DNA of 64,000 bases from Vibrio cincinnatiensis DSM 19608 (GCF_900167345.1 NZ_FUXB01000006.1:186001-250000), one strand, 5' to 3'; positions 1 through 10,348 are shown, counted from the first letter of the stretch. Notes: generated from the sequence alone by a model not told the origin. Numbers and translations: made by a program.

Positions 1-333
1 GATGAATGGGGAGTGCTCGTAGATAATATTTGGATCCCCGTTAAGGACTATCAATTTATCAATAAACCTGTCCATGATCGTAAAGTTTTGTTTGGTATTC
101 GTCCTGAACATATCACTCAATCTCCGCTTAATAGCCATTTTGAGCTAACACTTCCGGTCAGCGCATTTGAAATGACGGGCTCAGAAACCCTTGCCGAGTT
201 TGATATGCATGGTCAGCCTCTGCGATCTAAATTAGATGCCAACTTACAGATCCGTAATGGAGATGCTTTAAACTTACATATGAATCTGCAAAATATCTCT
301 ATTTTCTGTGCTGCAACAGAAGAACGAATTTAG
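1..333 (+). CDS. ABC transporter ATP-binding protein, C-terminal part (5' truncated by window edge)
   Basis: The frame is open from base 1 and ends at a TAG at 331-333, so only about 110 C-terminal residues are visible. The motif FGIRPEHI followed by a beta-rich tail is typical of the C-terminal regulatory (TOBE/MalK-like) domain of ATPases that power carbohydrate ABC importers of the MalK/UgpC/MsmX type. The Walker motifs must lie upstream. It ends just before a strong terminator and a LacI-type regulator of the mannan locus, so it most likely energises mannooligosaccharide import. The only solute-binding protein in the window is about 15.6 kb away, and no permease gene is visible. Family assignment is good; substrate is inferred from context. 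Confidence 0.8.
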   Translation, partial: DEWGVLVDNIWIPVKDYQFINKPVHDRKVLFGIRPEHITQSPLNSHFELTLPVSAFEMTGSETLAEFDMHGQPLRSKLDANLQIRNGDALNLHMNLQNISIFCAATEERI

Positions 334-357
334 TTTAAGATTATGTTCTACTTAAGA

Positions 358-387
358 AAAAAACAGGTGGTAAGCACCTGTTTTTTT
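358..387 (+). terminator. Rho-independent terminator after ABC ATPase
   Basis: AAACAGGTG and CACCTGTTT (361-369 and 375-383) form a 9-bp stem with a 5-nt loop, followed by a T run. It ends the upstream ABC transporter transcript. Confidence 0.9.
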
Positions 388-443
388 GATGTGGTTAAAA
401 AAACTTGACCTTTCTCTTGAGTCTCACATGTATCAATGAGAAA

Positions 444-463
444 CTTTCTTAACGTTACGGGTT
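444..463. promoter_or_regulatory. LacI-type operator-like site (weak copy) before regulator
   Basis: The core TTAACGTTACG has its centre at 453/454. The right half GTTACGGGTT matches the half-site GTTACGATTT found at the other sites; the left half is degenerate. It lies 28 bp before the regulator start, so autoregulation is plausible. Confidence 0.5.
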
Positions 464-490
464 TGGATATAACAATTAAGTAGAATAATT

Positions 491-1495
491 ATGTCGAAAG
501 CGACTCTTAAAACCATTGCTGAATATACTGGACTGTCGGTGACGACCGTTTCTCGTGCTCTTAAAGATGGTGATGATGTTAAACAGCCAACCAAAGATAA
601 AGTGAAAGCTGCGGCTGAAAAGCTGGGGTATCGCCCTAATCTCTCTGGTTTAGGCTTGCGAACCGGCATTAATTACAATATTTGTGCAATATTACCAGTG
701 ACAAAACCCGGTGATATTGTCGGGGATGTCGGGACGTTAGCTTTGATTGCTGGGTTAACGGCGGGGCTTGAAGGTACCCCGTTTCATCTTACGGTGCTAC
801 CCCTAGAGCCCGGGCAGGATCCATTAATTCCGGTTAAGTATGCGGTTGAAAATAACTTAGCTGGCGGAATCATTTTCAACTTAACTCAAACTCAAGATGA
901 GCGGGTCACTTACCTACACGAGCAGGGCATTCCATTTGTCACTTTTGGCCAGACGGAGATGACGATAGAACACGCTTATGTAGATATCGATAATTATGAT
1001 ATTGGTTATCGAGCTGCTAGCTATCTTTATGACAAAGGTTGTCAGCGTATTCGTTTGCTTAGTTCTTCTCAAATTTATACCTATGCATGGCATAAATATT
1101 ATGGAGTTAAGCGTGCCTCGATGGAATACGGTTTATCCTTTTCAAAGGAAACCGACATTATTTTCGATACCGATGTTGATAATTACCGCGATTATGCTTG
1201 TCGCTTAATGGCAGGAGATAATCCGCCTGATGGTATTATTTGTGGGTCGGAAATCAGCGCTTGTGGCATGATCGCCGGCATTCAGGATGCAGGGAAAAAG
1301 ATAGGAAAAGATATTGAAATGATAGCGGTAGAGACTTGTGATTTGCCGAGTTTCTTTACTCCTCCTATTCCTGGTTTACGACAAGACTTTCATAGTGTGG
1401 GAAAGATGCTCTCTCGTTATATGGTCAAATATGTTGAAGGTGCCGATCCCAAAGCTTTGCGCTATGTTGAAAAAACCACACTTTATCCACGCTAA
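491..1495 (+). CDS. LacI/GalR-family transcriptional regulator of the mannoside locus
   Basis: This is a 334-residue protein of normal LacI/GalR length. The N-terminal helix-turn-helix (TIAEYTGLSVTTVSRAL, residues about 8-24) is followed by the hinge motif LGYRPN. The rest is a periplasmic-binding-protein-like sensor domain. The gene sits alone between two terminators, directly before the phosphomannomutase/GH130 operon. Palindromes centred on AACGTT, the usual central-CG type for this family, occur before this gene and four other genes of the locus. I infer that it represses mannan utilisation and is released by a mannoside or sugar phosphate; the ligand cannot be read from the sequence. Confidence 0.88.
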   Translation: MSKATLKTIAEYTGLSVTTVSRALKDGDDVKQPTKDKVKAAAEKLGYRPNLSGLGLRTGINYNICAILPVTKPGDIVGDVGTLALIAGLTAGLEGTPFHLTVLPLEPGQDPLIPVKYAVENNLAGGIIFNLTQTQDERVTYLHEQGIPFVTFGQTEMTIEHAYVDIDNYDIGYRAASYLYDKGCQRIRLLSSSQIYTYAWHKYYGVKRASMEYGLSFSKETDIIFDTDVDNYRDYACRLMAGDNPPDGIICGSEISACGMIAGIQDAGKKIGKDIEMIAVETCDLPSFFTPPIPGLRQDFHSVGKMLSRYMVKYVEGADPKALRYVEKTTLYPR

Positions 1496-1537
1496 TGTAA
1501 TACTAAACGTAGTATTGATCGTAACCTTATCATTTTT

Positions 1538-1572
1538 AACGTCAGAGATTGCACTCTGGCGTTTTTGTTTTT
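1538..1572 (+). terminator. Rho-independent terminator after lacI-type gene
   Basis: AACGTCAGAG and CTCTGGCGTT (1538-1547 and 1554-1563) pair around a 6-nt loop and are followed by a T-rich tail. Confidence 0.85.
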
Positions 1573-1660
1573 AGCGAAAGAGACAGTTAAAACTCAATCG
1601 GTATCACATTTATCGAGCAAAATCTCAACTTATCCTTGAAATGTCCAAGTAAAAAATTAA

Positions 1661-1680
1661 AAATGATAACGTTACGATTT
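1661..1680. promoter_or_regulatory. LacI-type operator before phosphomannomutase operon
   Basis: AAATGATAAC|GTTACGATTT is a near-palindrome centred at 1670/1671, 13 bp before the chosen start codon. It closely matches the other sites of the locus. Its position would block transcription or translation initiation. Confidence 0.75.
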
Positions 1681-1692
1681 TGGGAGAGAATC

Positions 1693-3057
1693 ATGGGGAA
1701 TTTAATTAAAGCATTCAAGGCTTATGACATTCGCGGTCGGCTGCCGGATGAATTAAATGAAGATATTGCCTATCGGATTGGTCGGGCCTATGCCGACTAT
1801 CTACAGCCGAAAAAAGTTGCAGTGGGCTATGATATTCGGTTGAGCAGTGAATCATTAGCAGGTGCGCTACGCCACGGTTTAATGGATGGTGGTGTTGCAG
1901 TGGTTGATCTTGGTTTAGTGGGGACAGAAGAGGTCTATTTTGCGACCAGCCATTTAAAACTGGGCGGGGGCATCATGGTCACTGCCAGCCATAACCCAAA
2001 AGAATATAACGGGATGAAGTTGGTTCGTGAGCAATCTAAGCCAATTAGTGGAGACTCTGGGCTCAACGACATTAAGGCATTAGTCGCTTCTGAACCTTAT
2101 GTTCCCTCCAATGTTCAAGCTTTACCTGAGCAAAAATCGCAACGTTACGATATTTCTCGTGAGTATACACAACATTTGCTCAGCTACATCAACCGTGACT
2201 CACTGCGACCTTTACGTATTGTCGTCAATGCGGGAAATGGGGCGGCTGGGCATATGATTGATAACTTAGAAGCTCATCTACCTTTTGAGTTTATCAAAAT
2301 CAATCATACTCCTGATGGCAATTTCCCCAATGGAATTCCTAATCCATTATTACCAGATAACCGTCAGTCCACGATTGATGCGGTAATCAAATATCAAGCC
2401 GATTTTGGTGTTGCTTGGGATGGGGATGTTGACCGCTGTTTCTTATTTGATGAAAACGGAGATTTTATCGAAGGTTATTATATTGTGGGGATGTTAGCTC
2501 AAGCATTTTTAGCAAAAGAACCCAATGCCAAGATCATTCATGACCCTCGTTTAACATGGAACACCATCGATCTTGTTCAACAAGCAGGGGGAATCGCTAT
2601 ACAGTCAAAAACTGGGCATGCCTTTATTAAAGAGCGGATGCGTCAGGAAGATGCGGTGTATGGCGGTGAAATGTCGGCTCACCACTATTTCCGTGATTTC
2701 GCTTATTGTGACTCTGGAATGTTGCCGTGGTTACTGATTGCTGAATTGATTTCAGAGCAAGGGTTGAGCCTATCTCAGTTTGTCACAAAAGCGCAAAGCC
2801 ATTATCCCATTTCAGGTGAGATTAACCGTCAGGTTGATGATGCTCAAGCAGCAGTACAGCGAGTATGGGAGGCTTTTATTGATCATGCACTCGTGACGGA
2901 TATTACTGATGGGATCAGTATGGAATTTGCACAATGGCGCTTTAATTTACGTTCATCAAATACCGAGCCCGTTGTTCGTCTGAACGTAGAATCTCGAGCT
3001 AACCCAGCGTTGGTTGAAGAGAAAACCGCCCAAATTTTAGCGCTACTAGAAGATTAA
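1693..3057 (+). CDS. manB: phosphomannomutase / phosphoglucomutase (ManB/CpsG family)
   Basis: The enzyme interconverts mannose-1-phosphate and mannose-6-phosphate. The predicted 454-residue protein has the alpha-D-phosphohexomutase landmarks in order: the active-site phosphoserine loop [11 protein letters not shown] (about residues 95-105), the metal loop DGDVDRC, the sugar-binding GEMSAHHYF, and the C-terminal phosphate-binding [12 protein letters not shown]. The frame is open from 1636, but the ATG at 1693 has a GGGAGA ribosome site and lies just after the operator, so it is preferred. It is the first gene before two GH130 phosphorylases, whose product mannose-1-phosphate it would convert for ManA. 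This placement points to catabolism rather than polysaccharide synthesis. Confidence 0.92.
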   Translation: MGNLIKAFKAYDIRGRLPDELNEDIAYRIGRAYADYLQPKKVAVGYDIRLSSESLAGALRHGLMDGGVAVVDLGLVGTEEVYFATSHLKLGGGIMVTASHNPKEYNGMKLVREQSKPISGDSGLNDIKALVASEPYVPSNVQALPEQKSQRYDISREYTQHLLSYINRDSLRPLRIVVNAGNGAAGHMIDNLEAHLPFEFIKINHTPDGNFPNGIPNPLLPDNRQSTIDAVIKYQADFGVAWDGDVDRCFLFDENGDFIEGYYIVGMLAQAFLAKEPNAKIIHDPRLTWNTIDLVQQAGGIAIQSKTGHAFIKERMRQEDAVYGGEMSAHHYFRDFAYCDSGMLPWLLIAELISEQGLSLSQFVTKAQSHYPISGEINRQVDDAQAAVQRVWEAFIDHALVTDITDGISMEFAQWRFNLRSSNTEPVVRLNVESRANPALVEEKTAQILALLED

Positions 3058-3130
3058 GAACGATCACATATTGTTCACTCGAACCGTAAAGAATGAAACG
3101 CCGCATTAGGCAAAAAACTTGGAGTAAAAC

Positions 3131-4123
3131 ATGTCTGTAAAAATTATTGGTGAAGCAATTCCGAATATGCCTTGGCAAGATCGCCCCGCTGGTGAAGAAG
3201 GCGTAATGTGGCGACACAGTTCTAACCCGATTATTGATTGGAACCCTTTCCCAGCAGCAGCACGAGTTTATAACTCTGCGGTGGTTCCTTTTGAGGGCGC
3301 TTTTATTGGGGTCTTTCGTTGTGATTACAAAAATGGGCGTCCACATCTCCATGTCGGACGTTCGCAAGACGCCCTAAACTGGGAATTTGACCATTCTCCT
3401 ATTCAGTGGAAAGACAAAGAGGGGAACACATTTCAACCTACTTATGCCTATGATCCTCGAGTGGTTAAAATTGAAGGTATTTACTACATCACTTGGTGTA
3501 CAGACGATCATGGTGCGACCTTAGGCGTAGGCATGACGAAAGATTTTAAAACCTTTACTCGGTTAGAAAACGCTTGTGTTCCATTTAACCGCAATGGCGT
3601 TTTATTCCCACGTAAGGTGAACGGTCAATTCTTGTTACTTAACCGACCTTCAGATTCTGGTCATACTCCTTTTGGTGATATTTTTCTTAGCCACTCAAAT
3701 GATATGGAGTATTGGGGGAAACATCGCCATGTGATGGGCAAAGGGGGAGATGGTTGGTGGCAAGGCACGAAAATTGGTGCAGGTCCAATCCCTATTGAAA
3801 CCTCAGAGGGCTGGCTGATGATTTATCACGGTGTATCTGGCACCTGTAATGGTTTTGTCTATAGCTTTGGTGCGGCTTTATTGGATCTCGATGAACCTTG
3901 GAAAGTGAAATATCGTACTCGTGATTACATTCTTACTCCTGAAAAACCTTATGAAACCGCTGGTTTTGTTCCGAATGTGGCGTTCCCATGTGCAGCATTA
4001 GCGGATTCCGAAACCGGGCGAATTGCTGTTTACTATGGCGCAGCAGATACCTATTCCGCCGTTGCTTATACAACGATTGATGATCTTATGACGGAGTTAA
4101 AAACGAAGTCTGAAGTGTTCTAA
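3131..4123 (+). CDS. GH130 beta-1,4-mannooligosaccharide phosphorylase-like protein
   Basis: This 330-residue protein belongs to glycoside phosphorylase family GH130, with a five-bladed beta-propeller. Visible landmarks are the N-terminal NSAVVPFEG and VFRCDYKNGRPHLHVG segments, the Asp in AYDPRVVKIEG that acts as proton donor in the family, and the phosphate/sugar-binding region ending GFVPNVAFPCA. The short length and GVFRCDYKNGRPHLHVGRS block resemble the mannooligosaccharide phosphorylase branch (RaMP2-like), which releases mannose-1-phosphate from the non-reducing end. There is no signal peptide, so it is cytoplasmic. It follows the phosphomannomutase by 73 bp and has an AGGAG-like site. 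Action on mannosyl-GlcNAc instead cannot be excluded from sequence alone. Confidence 0.85.
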   Translation: MSVKIIGEAIPNMPWQDRPAGEEGVMWRHSSNPIIDWNPFPAAARVYNSAVVPFEGAFIGVFRCDYKNGRPHLHVGRSQDALNWEFDHSPIQWKDKEGNTFQPTYAYDPRVVKIEGIYYITWCTDDHGATLGVGMTKDFKTFTRLENACVPFNRNGVLFPRKVNGQFLLLNRPSDSGHTPFGDIFLSHSNDMEYWGKHRHVMGKGGDGWWQGTKIGAGPIPIETSEGWLMIYHGVSGTCNGFVYSFGAALLDLDEPWKVKYRTRDYILTPEKPYETAGFVPNVAFPCAALADSETGRIAVYYGAADTYSAVAYTTIDDLMTELKTKSEVF

Positions 4124-4132
4124 ATTAGGATA

Positions 4133-4202
4133 GGCATAAGAGTGAATATAACAATTTTCGTATCGTTATTATTTGTTTTTACTTCACTCTTTATGCTTTT
4201 TT
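4133..4202 (+). terminator. long-loop hairpin with T run between the two GH130 genes
   Basis: GCATAAGAGTGAA (4133-4145) pairs with TTCACTCTTTATGC (4183-4196), followed by six T. The loop is about 37 nt and AT-rich. It may end or attenuate the phosphomannomutase-GH130 transcript. Confidence 0.6.
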
Positions 4203-4244
4203 ATATGAAAGAAATAGAGATTAAATGCATTATTAAGGCGAATT

Positions 4245-5408
4245 ATGTCAATGTTTAATCAAAGAATTGCTGAATTAGAAGCGGAATTTGCAAGAAATAC
4301 AGAATATAAAAATTGTCCAGTCACTCCGGGTAATGGAATATTTTTTCGTTATGAAAAACCGGTATTAACTGCTCAACATGCTCCACTGGCTTGGCGCTAT
4401 GATCTCAATCCTGAAAGTAACCCATTTTTAATGGAACGTTTAGGAATTAATGCGGTATTGAACCCCGGAGCGATAGAGCTAAATGGAAAGTTTTATTTAG
4501 TTGCACGGGTTGAAGGTTATGATCGTAAATCATTTTTTGCGGTTGCCGAATCAGAAAATGGAATTGATGGGTTTACATTCTGGGATAAACCATGCGTGAT
4601 TCCTGAAACCGATGAGCCAGATACCAACGTGTATGATATGCGTTTAGTGAAACATGAAGATGGGTATATTTACGGGTTATTCTGTACCGAGCGTAAAGAT
4701 CCTAATGCAGCTCCGGGAGATGAGTCGGCTGCCGTTGCACAGTGCGGTATTGTTCGTACTACTGATCTAAAAACCTGGCAGCGTTTACCCGATTTAAAAA
4801 CTCGTTCAGCACAACAGCGCAATGTGGTATTGCATCCAGAATTTATTGATGGGAAATATGCGCTGTATACAAGACCACAAGACAGCTTTATTGAAGCAGG
4901 AAGCGGTGGTGGTATTGGTATGGGGCTGAGTGAGACGATGGATAATGCGGTAGTGGATATTGAGTATGTGATTGATCCTAAAACCTACCACACCATTAAA
5001 GAGTCAAAAAATGGTCAAGGACCCGCTCCGATCAAAACCGATAAAGGTTGGCTACACATTGCTCATGGTGTTCGTAATACCGCAGCGGGGCTTCGCTACG
5101 TACTATACAGTTTTATGACTTCGCTTGAGGATCCGAAACAAGTGATCCACCGTCCGGGCGGTTATTTTCTTGCTCCTGAAGGTGAAGAGAGAGTCGGGGA
5201 TGTGTCGAATGTGGTTTTTTCTAATGGATTAATTGCTCGTGATAACGGAGAAGTCTTTATCTATTACGCTTCATCGGATACACGTTGTCATGTATTAACC
5301 ACTACGGTGGAGCAATTGGTCGATTATGTTATTAATACCCCGGAAGACCCATTAACTTCAGCTCAATGTGTGGCACAGAGAATCGCTTTAATTGAAAAAA
5401 ATAATTAG
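4245..5408 (+). CDS. GH130 4-O-beta-D-mannosyl-D-glucose phosphorylase
   Basis: This 387-residue cytoplasmic protein belongs to the GH130_1 branch, matching the usual length of about 390. It carries family blocks such as [49 protein letters not shown] (with the catalytic Asp), [20 protein letters not shown] and [12 protein letters not shown]. The reaction is phosphorolysis of mannosyl-glucose to mannose-1-phosphate and glucose. In other bacteria it works after a mannobiose 2-epimerase, which is not in this window. Alternatively it may act on glucomannan-derived mannosyl-glucose directly. Start chosen at ATG 4245 with an upstream AAGG; a second ATG lies two codons later. Confidence 0.9.
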   Translation: MSMFNQRIAELEAEFARNTEYKNCPVTPGNGIFFRYEKPVLTAQHAPLAWRYDLNPESNPFLMERLGINAVLNPGAIELNGKFYLVARVEGYDRKSFFAVAESENGIDGFTFWDKPCVIPETDEPDTNVYDMRLVKHEDGYIYGLFCTERKDPNAAPGDESAAVAQCGIVRTTDLKTWQRLPDLKTRSAQQRNVVLHPEFIDGKYALYTRPQDSFIEAGSGGGIGMGLSETMDNAVVDIEYVIDPKTYHTIKESKNGQGPAPIKTDKGWLHIAHGVRNTAAGLRYVLYSFMTSLEDPKQVIHRPGGYFLAPEGEERVGDVSNVVFSNGLIARDNGEVFIYYASSDTRCHVLTTTVEQLVDYVINTPEDPLTSAQCVAQRIALIEKNN

Positions 5409-5449
5409 AGAGATAGTGTTAAATGACTCTCTAATAAAAATGTTAAGAA

Positions 5450-5477
5450 AAAGAGTATCCTTGGATGCTCTTTTTTT
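5450..5477 (+). terminator. terminator after GH130_1 gene
   Basis: AAAGAGTATCC (5450-5460) and GGATGCTCTTT (5463-5473) form a tight hairpin with one mismatch and a T tail. Confidence 0.75.
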
Positions 5478-5621
5478 GAATACAATAAAAGTGTGACCTA
5501 AATAAGATATTAATTAAAATTAAGAAGAGGATAGATAAGTAAACATGACTTTTTCATTGAAAAAGGATCATAGATCTCAAATATGAAGTATTTTTTTATT
5601 TTATACTGAATTTAGTGATCA

Positions 5622-5641
5622 AAATCGTAACGTTACCATTT
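5622..5641. promoter_or_regulatory. LacI-type operator before the LamB-like porin
   Basis: AAATCGTAAC|GTTACCATTT is centred at 5631/5632. Nine of ten positions pair symmetrically. It lies 106 bp before the porin start, in a promoter-like position. Confidence 0.75.
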
Positions 5642-5746
5642 GGTAGTTTGATATAGTTGTTTTGTCCTTGGTGAAGTGCCGTAGCTAAAGGGATTTTACT
5701 AATCGGGCATTTGAATTTTTTTACAGTAACGATAAGAAGAAGCATT

Positions 5747-7036
5747 ATGGAACTTAATAAATTAACGAAAGGTATCATTCTTGGCTTAGTGGTAGCCTCT
5801 GCTCCTGCAATGGCGTTAGAGACTTCTGCTGAACTGCATGGTTACTTAAAATCTGGATTGCTACTTAACTCCGATGGTACACGATCTAACTCCATCGGTT
5901 TATTTACCAGCTATGGTAAATTCCGTTTAGGTAATGAGCAAAACACTAAAATTGAACTTTTACCAACGCTTAAATTTACCACTGACGAAGGCACATGGGC
6001 GAAGTTTCGTGCAAACTTGACCCATGAAACCAACTGTACCGCCGACTGGAACTGTGTGGATGGTGATGATCACGATATTCAGTTCCGTGAAGGTTTTGTT
6101 GAAATGGGCGGTTTTGCTTTTTCTCCAGAAACGGTTTTTTGGGCAGGTAAACGTTATAGCTCTTCCAACACCTCTAGTCATCAGTTTGACTGGGAGTATA
6201 TTCAATATAACGGTACTGGTGGCGGTATTGACAAAATCGATATTGGATTTGCCAAGATGGATATTGGCGTTTATGCCTTTACTCCAAGCGGTGAAAATAA
6301 GGCGGATCCGGATGATAATTCTACCCAAGGTTATCCAGAAGATCTTTCTCTCAATGTTTGGTTGAAACAAATAGCAGGTACAGGGCTAGATTTCCAAATA
6401 GTTGGGCATACTATGGAGAAAAGCTCTTGGCGTCAGAATGGACCGACTGATGGTTTTGGGTTAACGGCAGTTTATAATTTTGATGGTTTTTATGGCTTAA
6501 CCAATGGTTATTCGCGCATTACGGCACAATACGGAGAAGGGTTAGCTGCGGGTGACTCTTTGGGGAAAAATGGCTGGGGATTTGGTAACGCAAAAGATGC
6601 CAAGTCTACACGTATTGTGTTTGATGGTCTGGCTAACTTAAGCGAGTCATGGGAAGTCTCGACTTTCGCTTTCTATCAGAATGATTCAGATTACGCTCCA
6701 TGGGCAGGAACCAAAACAGGAGCTGATCGTGATATCTATGCGATTGGCGTTCGCCCTCATAATCAAATCACCAAAAACTTCGCTATGCAGTATGAACTAG
6801 GTTACGAGCATATCAAAGAAGACAAAACGGGCGGTGCGGATGGGGGGCTTTATAAAATGACCATCGCACCAACTTTAATGCTAGAAACCGGCTTTTGGGC
6901 TCGTCCACAACTTCGTGCTTTTGTGACTTATGCCAAATGGGACGATGAAGCATCACAGAAGATCGATAGTGGATACACACGTAATGGTGACACAGATACG
7001 TTGAACTTTGGAGTTCAAGCTGAGGTTTGGTTCTAA
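5747..7036 (+). CDS. LamB/maltoporin-like carbohydrate outer-membrane porin
   Basis: The predicted 429-residue protein begins with a signal peptide (hydrophobic [15 protein letters not shown], cleavage before LETS) and continues [14 protein letters not shown], a maltoporin-type first strand. WAGKRY, an aromatic-rich beta pattern and a C-terminal Trp-Phe (EVWF) are typical of outer-membrane barrels. It would admit mannooligosaccharides into the periplasm. ATG 5747 follows an AAGAAG-type ribosome site and gives a proper signal peptide, so an upstream in-frame ATG at 5711 is rejected. It has its own operator and lies between the GH130 genes and a chemoreceptor. Substrate is inferred from the neighbours. 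Confidence 0.85.
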   Translation: MELNKLTKGIILGLVVASAPAMALETSAELHGYLKSGLLLNSDGTRSNSIGLFTSYGKFRLGNEQNTKIELLPTLKFTTDEGTWAKFRANLTHETNCTADWNCVDGDDHDIQFREGFVEMGGFAFSPETVFWAGKRYSSSNTSSHQFDWEYIQYNGTGGGIDKIDIGFAKMDIGVYAFTPSGENKADPDDNSTQGYPEDLSLNVWLKQIAGTGLDFQIVGHTMEKSSWRQNGPTDGFGLTAVYNFDGFYGLTNGYSRITAQYGEGLAAGDSLGKNGWGFGNAKDAKSTRIVFDGLANLSESWEVSTFAFYQNDSDYAPWAGTKTGADRDIYAIGVRPHNQITKNFAMQYELGYEHIKEDKTGGADGGLYKMTIAPTLMLETGFWARPQLRAFVTYAKWDDEASQKIDSGYTRNGDTDTLNFGVQAEVWF

Positions 7037-7069
7037 TCCTCATTTATTCCAATTTACTGTCCTTACTTT

Positions 7070-7092
7070 GGAGAGAGCATATTGCTCTCTCC
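7070..7092. terminator. 9-bp hairpin between porin and chemoreceptor
   Basis: GGAGAGAGC (7070-7078) and GCTCTCTCC (7084-7092) are perfect inverted arms with a 5-nt loop, followed by CTTTCCC rather than a T run. It may protect the porin message or weakly terminate; some read-through into the chemoreceptor is likely. Confidence 0.5.
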
Positions 7093-7116
7093 CTTTCCCA
7101 ACTTGTAGGGAATCTT

Positions 7117-9096
7117 ATGAAAGTGGTTACTCAAATCATAGTTGCTTTTGTTAGCGTATTGTTCATTTTCTCAGTGACCAATGCGTTAACGCTTTATCGT
7201 GCGACTTCAGCAAAAGATAGCCTAGCGTTGGTTATCCAACATTCACAGACTTTAAATGAAATATCTCGTCAATTACAACATCGTAATCAAGCCTTAGATC
7301 TGGAACTGGCTGGATTACTCTCGTTACAAGATTTTCTTGCCTATAACGATACGGCTCTATCGTTAAATAATACGTTCCAATTGTTGAAAAAAGAGGCGGA
7401 ACAGGCGATGCACTTGTCAATTATTGAACCTAAGCAATGGCAACGTTTGTTAGCGTCTATTTCCGCTACTCTTGTACAGTTACAGGAACATAAAAAAATC
7501 ATTTTACAGCGAGAACAAAAAATTCTTGCTGATAGGCAGGAAATGGACAACTTAGTTGTTTCGGCCGATATTACTTTAAAACGGGTACTGGGTAATGTTG
7601 GCGCAGATGAATTTTTACAAAAAGATATCGAAGCCTATTTAGAAAAGCGTAATGCGGCCATTGCAATGGCAAATCGAATTCTCTTTCTTAACAATTTGAA
7701 AGATGCCGAAATAATTCAACAGCAACTGCATTTGTTGCAAATAAATTTAGAAGAGGAAGAAGAGTACTTATACGATGAAATTCCTGCGCTCAGTAAGGAA
7801 TTGGATTATCAAAGTGCCAATAGCAAATTGAATCAGTTTCTTTTCTCAGAGCATAGTCTTGCATCACAAAAGGTAGCAGTACTGACATACTATGAGCAGT
7901 TGAATGATCTACAAATACGCTATCAAGACTCAGCTCAACAATTTGCTCAAGAAATTACCCAAGTTGCCAGCTACGTATTGGCGAATAATCAAACAGTTCA
8001 AGCAGATGTTACGTCGGTATTAGATACGATTGTGACTGTCCAGTGGATGACTTTAGCGGGTTCAGTCTGTGTTCTTCTTGTAGCTGGAGCGATATTAGCG
8101 CATCAAATTCAACGCCCGATTGGTTATTTACTCAATATTCTTCAGCAACTTGTAGATGGTAATTATGCTCAGAAGGTAAAAACGACAGGTTGGAGTAGTG
8201 AATTTACTCTGTTAGCTGAGAAGTTAGATAAAGTCATGAACGTGAATCGAAATCTTATTTGTCAAGTTAAAACGAATAATCATGATCTTAAACTTCAAAG
8301 TGAACAAAATTCTCTTGCTATTCATCAAGTATGTTCATCTGGTCAAGAGCAAACATTAGCGATGCATAGCATTTCTACAGCGACAGAAGAGTTAGAAAAA
8401 ATTAGTGATGAAACTCAGCAAGCGATTGAAAAATCAACGGTCCATACACAAGATATCAAAAGTATTGTTGCCCAAACACTGAACACTGTAAGCCATAACG
8501 TATTTGGCAATGAGCAACTGGAACAGTTAATCGAACAAAGTTCTCAGACTATATCTAATGTGGCAAAACGTACCGAAGATATTAGCCAAATTATCGGCGT
8601 GATTGACGATATCGCTCATCAAACCAATTTACTTGCTTTGAATGCAGCGATTGAAGCTGCACGTGCGGGCGAACATGGCCGGGGGTTTGCTGTCGTTTCT
8701 GATGAAGTCAGTAATCTTGCTAAACAAACGACATATTCCACCCATAAGATCCAAACTTTAATTGAAAACCTACATCAAGCTAGTGATCAAGCCGTACAAA
8801 GTATGTCTTTATGCTCGGATCAGATGGACAGCAATACTCAATATTTAGCAGAAACCAAAACCGCGATAGCTAAAATCGATAGCCACATTTTTAGTCTAGT
8901 GGAAGAAACGGATACCGTTACCCGTTCAGCCTCTGAACAACATCAAGCTTGTGCTCACATAGCAAATTCTGTTGCGATGGTTGTCGCAGGCCTAGAGAGT
9001 AATATTCATGCGTTGCAACAAGTAAATCAACGCAGCCATCATTTGATGGAGTTATCACAAGTTCAACACCAAGAACTCGAAAAATTCTTAACCTAG
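7117..9096 (+). CDS. methyl-accepting chemotaxis protein, large helical periplasmic sensor
   Basis: The predicted 659-residue chemoreceptor has TM1 at about residues 5-25, a roughly 285-residue all-helical periplasmic domain, TM2 at about 311-331, a HAMP domain and a cytoplasmic coiled coil. The invariant hairpin tip [18 protein letters not shown] lies near residue 505. The long helical sensor is the right size for an HBM-like domain, which is inference. The frame is open from 7027, but ATG 7117 with TAGGGAA upstream puts TM1 at the N-terminus. It sits between the porin and manA, which suggests it senses mannan breakdown products, directly or through the solute-binding protein. No che genes are nearby. 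Confidence 0.9.
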   Translation: MKVVTQIIVAFVSVLFIFSVTNALTLYRATSAKDSLALVIQHSQTLNEISRQLQHRNQALDLELAGLLSLQDFLAYNDTALSLNNTFQLLKKEAEQAMHLSIIEPKQWQRLLASISATLVQLQEHKKIILQREQKILADRQEMDNLVVSADITLKRVLGNVGADEFLQKDIEAYLEKRNAAIAMANRILFLNNLKDAEIIQQQLHLLQINLEEEEEYLYDEIPALSKELDYQSANSKLNQFLFSEHSLASQKVAVLTYYEQLNDLQIRYQDSAQQFAQEITQVASYVLANNQTVQADVTSVLDTIVTVQWMTLAGSVCVLLVAGAILAHQIQRPIGYLLNILQQLVDGNYAQKVKTTGWSSEFTLLAEKLDKVMNVNRNLICQVKTNNHDLKLQSEQNSLAIHQVCSSGQEQTLAMHSISTATEELEKISDETQQAIEKSTVHTQDIKSIVAQTLNTVSHNVFGNEQLEQLIEQSSQTISNVAKRTEDISQIIGVIDDIAHQTNLLALNAAIEAARAGEHGRGFAVVSDEVSNLAKQTTYSTHKIQTLIENLHQASDQAVQSMSLCSDQMDSNTQYLAETKTAIAKIDSHIFSLVEETDTVTRSASEQHQACAHIANSVAMVVAGLESNIHALQQVNQRSHHLMELSQVQHQELEKFLT

Positions 9097-9151
9097 GATT
9101 TGGTATTGTGATGATTTTTAATAATTATTTCTATATTTAGAGGAGAGTAAG

Positions 9152-10336
9152 ATGATTGAGATAAAAGGGGCAATAAAACATTATGACTGGGGTGGTTACT
9201 ATTATTTGCCTATGCTACTCGATAACCATGATGCGCGTCAGCCGTTTGCAGAGCTATGGCTGGGTGATCATTTAGCCGGGTCATCGACATTAGTGGATGG
9301 TTCGCCCCTATCAGCATGGATAGAAGCGGCACCAGAATATCGTTTAGGTAAAAAAGTAGTTGAACAGTTTGGGCAGCGTTTACCCTATTTATTTAAAGTG
9401 TTAGATGTGCGAGAGCCGCTTTCAATTCAAGTTCACCCTACACTAGAACAGGCCAAACAAGGCTTTGCCCGTGAAAATGCCCTCGCGATAGAAAGCAGCC
9501 GCCGTAACTATAAAGATAACAATCACAAGCCGGAGTTAATGTTGGCACTCTCCGATTTTTATTTATTACACGGTTTCCGTAACGTTACGGAAAGTGTTGC
9601 AGAGTTAAAGAAATATAAATCGACGGATTCATTAGCCTCTTTGTATCAAGAACTGGGGCTAAAAGCGTTTGTTTCGACAATTTTTTCATTGCCAGAAAAT
9701 GAATTGAGTGGCTTAGTTTTGCCCATTATTAAGCATTACCGTTTAGCCTATCAGCAAAATGAGCTAGCAAAGTCTCAATCTTTATTTTGGTTTATGCGCG
9801 CCGCATTACGGGCAGAGCGTGAAGCACTTCCGTTTGATGCAGGGTTAATTATGATTTTTATCATGAACCTTATGTATGTACCGAAAGGGTCGGTAGTTTA
9901 TCAAGATGCCGGTATCCCTCATGCGTACCTTGAAGGGCAAAACATAGAGTTGATGGCAAACTCAGATAATGTTATTCGAGCCGGATTAACCGCAAAGCAT
10001 GTGGACGTCCAAGAGCTATTAGCGATCACCCGTTTTGAAACAATAACTCCAGAAGTGGTGTCAGGGGAACCGACCGATGATGGCGGTATTGAATATCGCG
10101 TTCCAGCGAAAGATTTTCAGTTACGTGAGTATCATTTACACCAAGGTCAAGCATTGACTACGCCAGATGAAGAGGGAGCGTGTGTTTGGTTTGTATTATC
10201 AGGAGAGGTGAGGTTGTCAAATCAACAACACTATTCTAGAGCTGGTAGCGCTTTTTATCAGCGACCTGAAGAGGTTAATATTATTTATGCTCAATCAGAC
10301 ACATGGCTTTATAGAGCCTCTGCAGTTATAGAATAA
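9152..10336 (+). CDS. manA: mannose-6-phosphate isomerase, class I
   Basis: The 394-residue enzyme converts mannose-6-phosphate to fructose-6-phosphate, the last step from mannan to glycolysis. Zinc-ligand motifs of type I isomerases are visible: SIQVHP, NHKPEL and the later IPHAYLEGQNIELMANSDN. The start HYDWGG region is typical. AGGAGAG precedes ATG 9152. It follows the first chemoreceptor by 55 bp and may be co-transcribed with it. A perfect 20-bp palindrome like the locus operator lies inside the gene at 9574-9593. A degraded copy of the 3' end of a manA-like gene lies after the next gene (12484-12604). Confidence 0.93.
   Translation: MIEIKGAIKHYDWGGYYYLPMLLDNHDARQPFAELWLGDHLAGSSTLVDGSPLSAWIEAAPEYRLGKKVVEQFGQRLPYLFKVLDVREPLSIQVHPTLEQAKQGFARENALAIESSRRNYKDNNHKPELMLALSDFYLLHGFRNVTESVAELKKYKSTDSLASLYQELGLKAFVSTIFSLPENELSGLVLPIIKHYRLAYQQNELAKSQSLFWFMRAALRAEREALPFDAGLIMIFIMNLMYVPKGSVVYQDAGIPHAYLEGQNIELMANSDNVIRAGLTAKHVDVQELLAITRFETITPEVVSGEPTDDGGIEYRVPAKDFQLREYHLHQGQALTTPDEEGACVWFVLSGEVRLSNQQHYSRAGSAFYQRPEEVNIIYAQSDTWLYRASAVIE
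9574..9593. promoter_or_regulatory. perfect operator-like palindrome inside manA
   Basis: TTTCCGTAAC|GTTACGGAAA is perfectly symmetric and shares the core CGTAACGTTACG with the other LacI-type sites. It lies about 425 bp into manA. It could be a roadblock or looping site, or a coincidence of coding sequence for FRNVTE. Confidence 0.4.
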
Positions 10337-10348
10337 AGTCAACAACTA

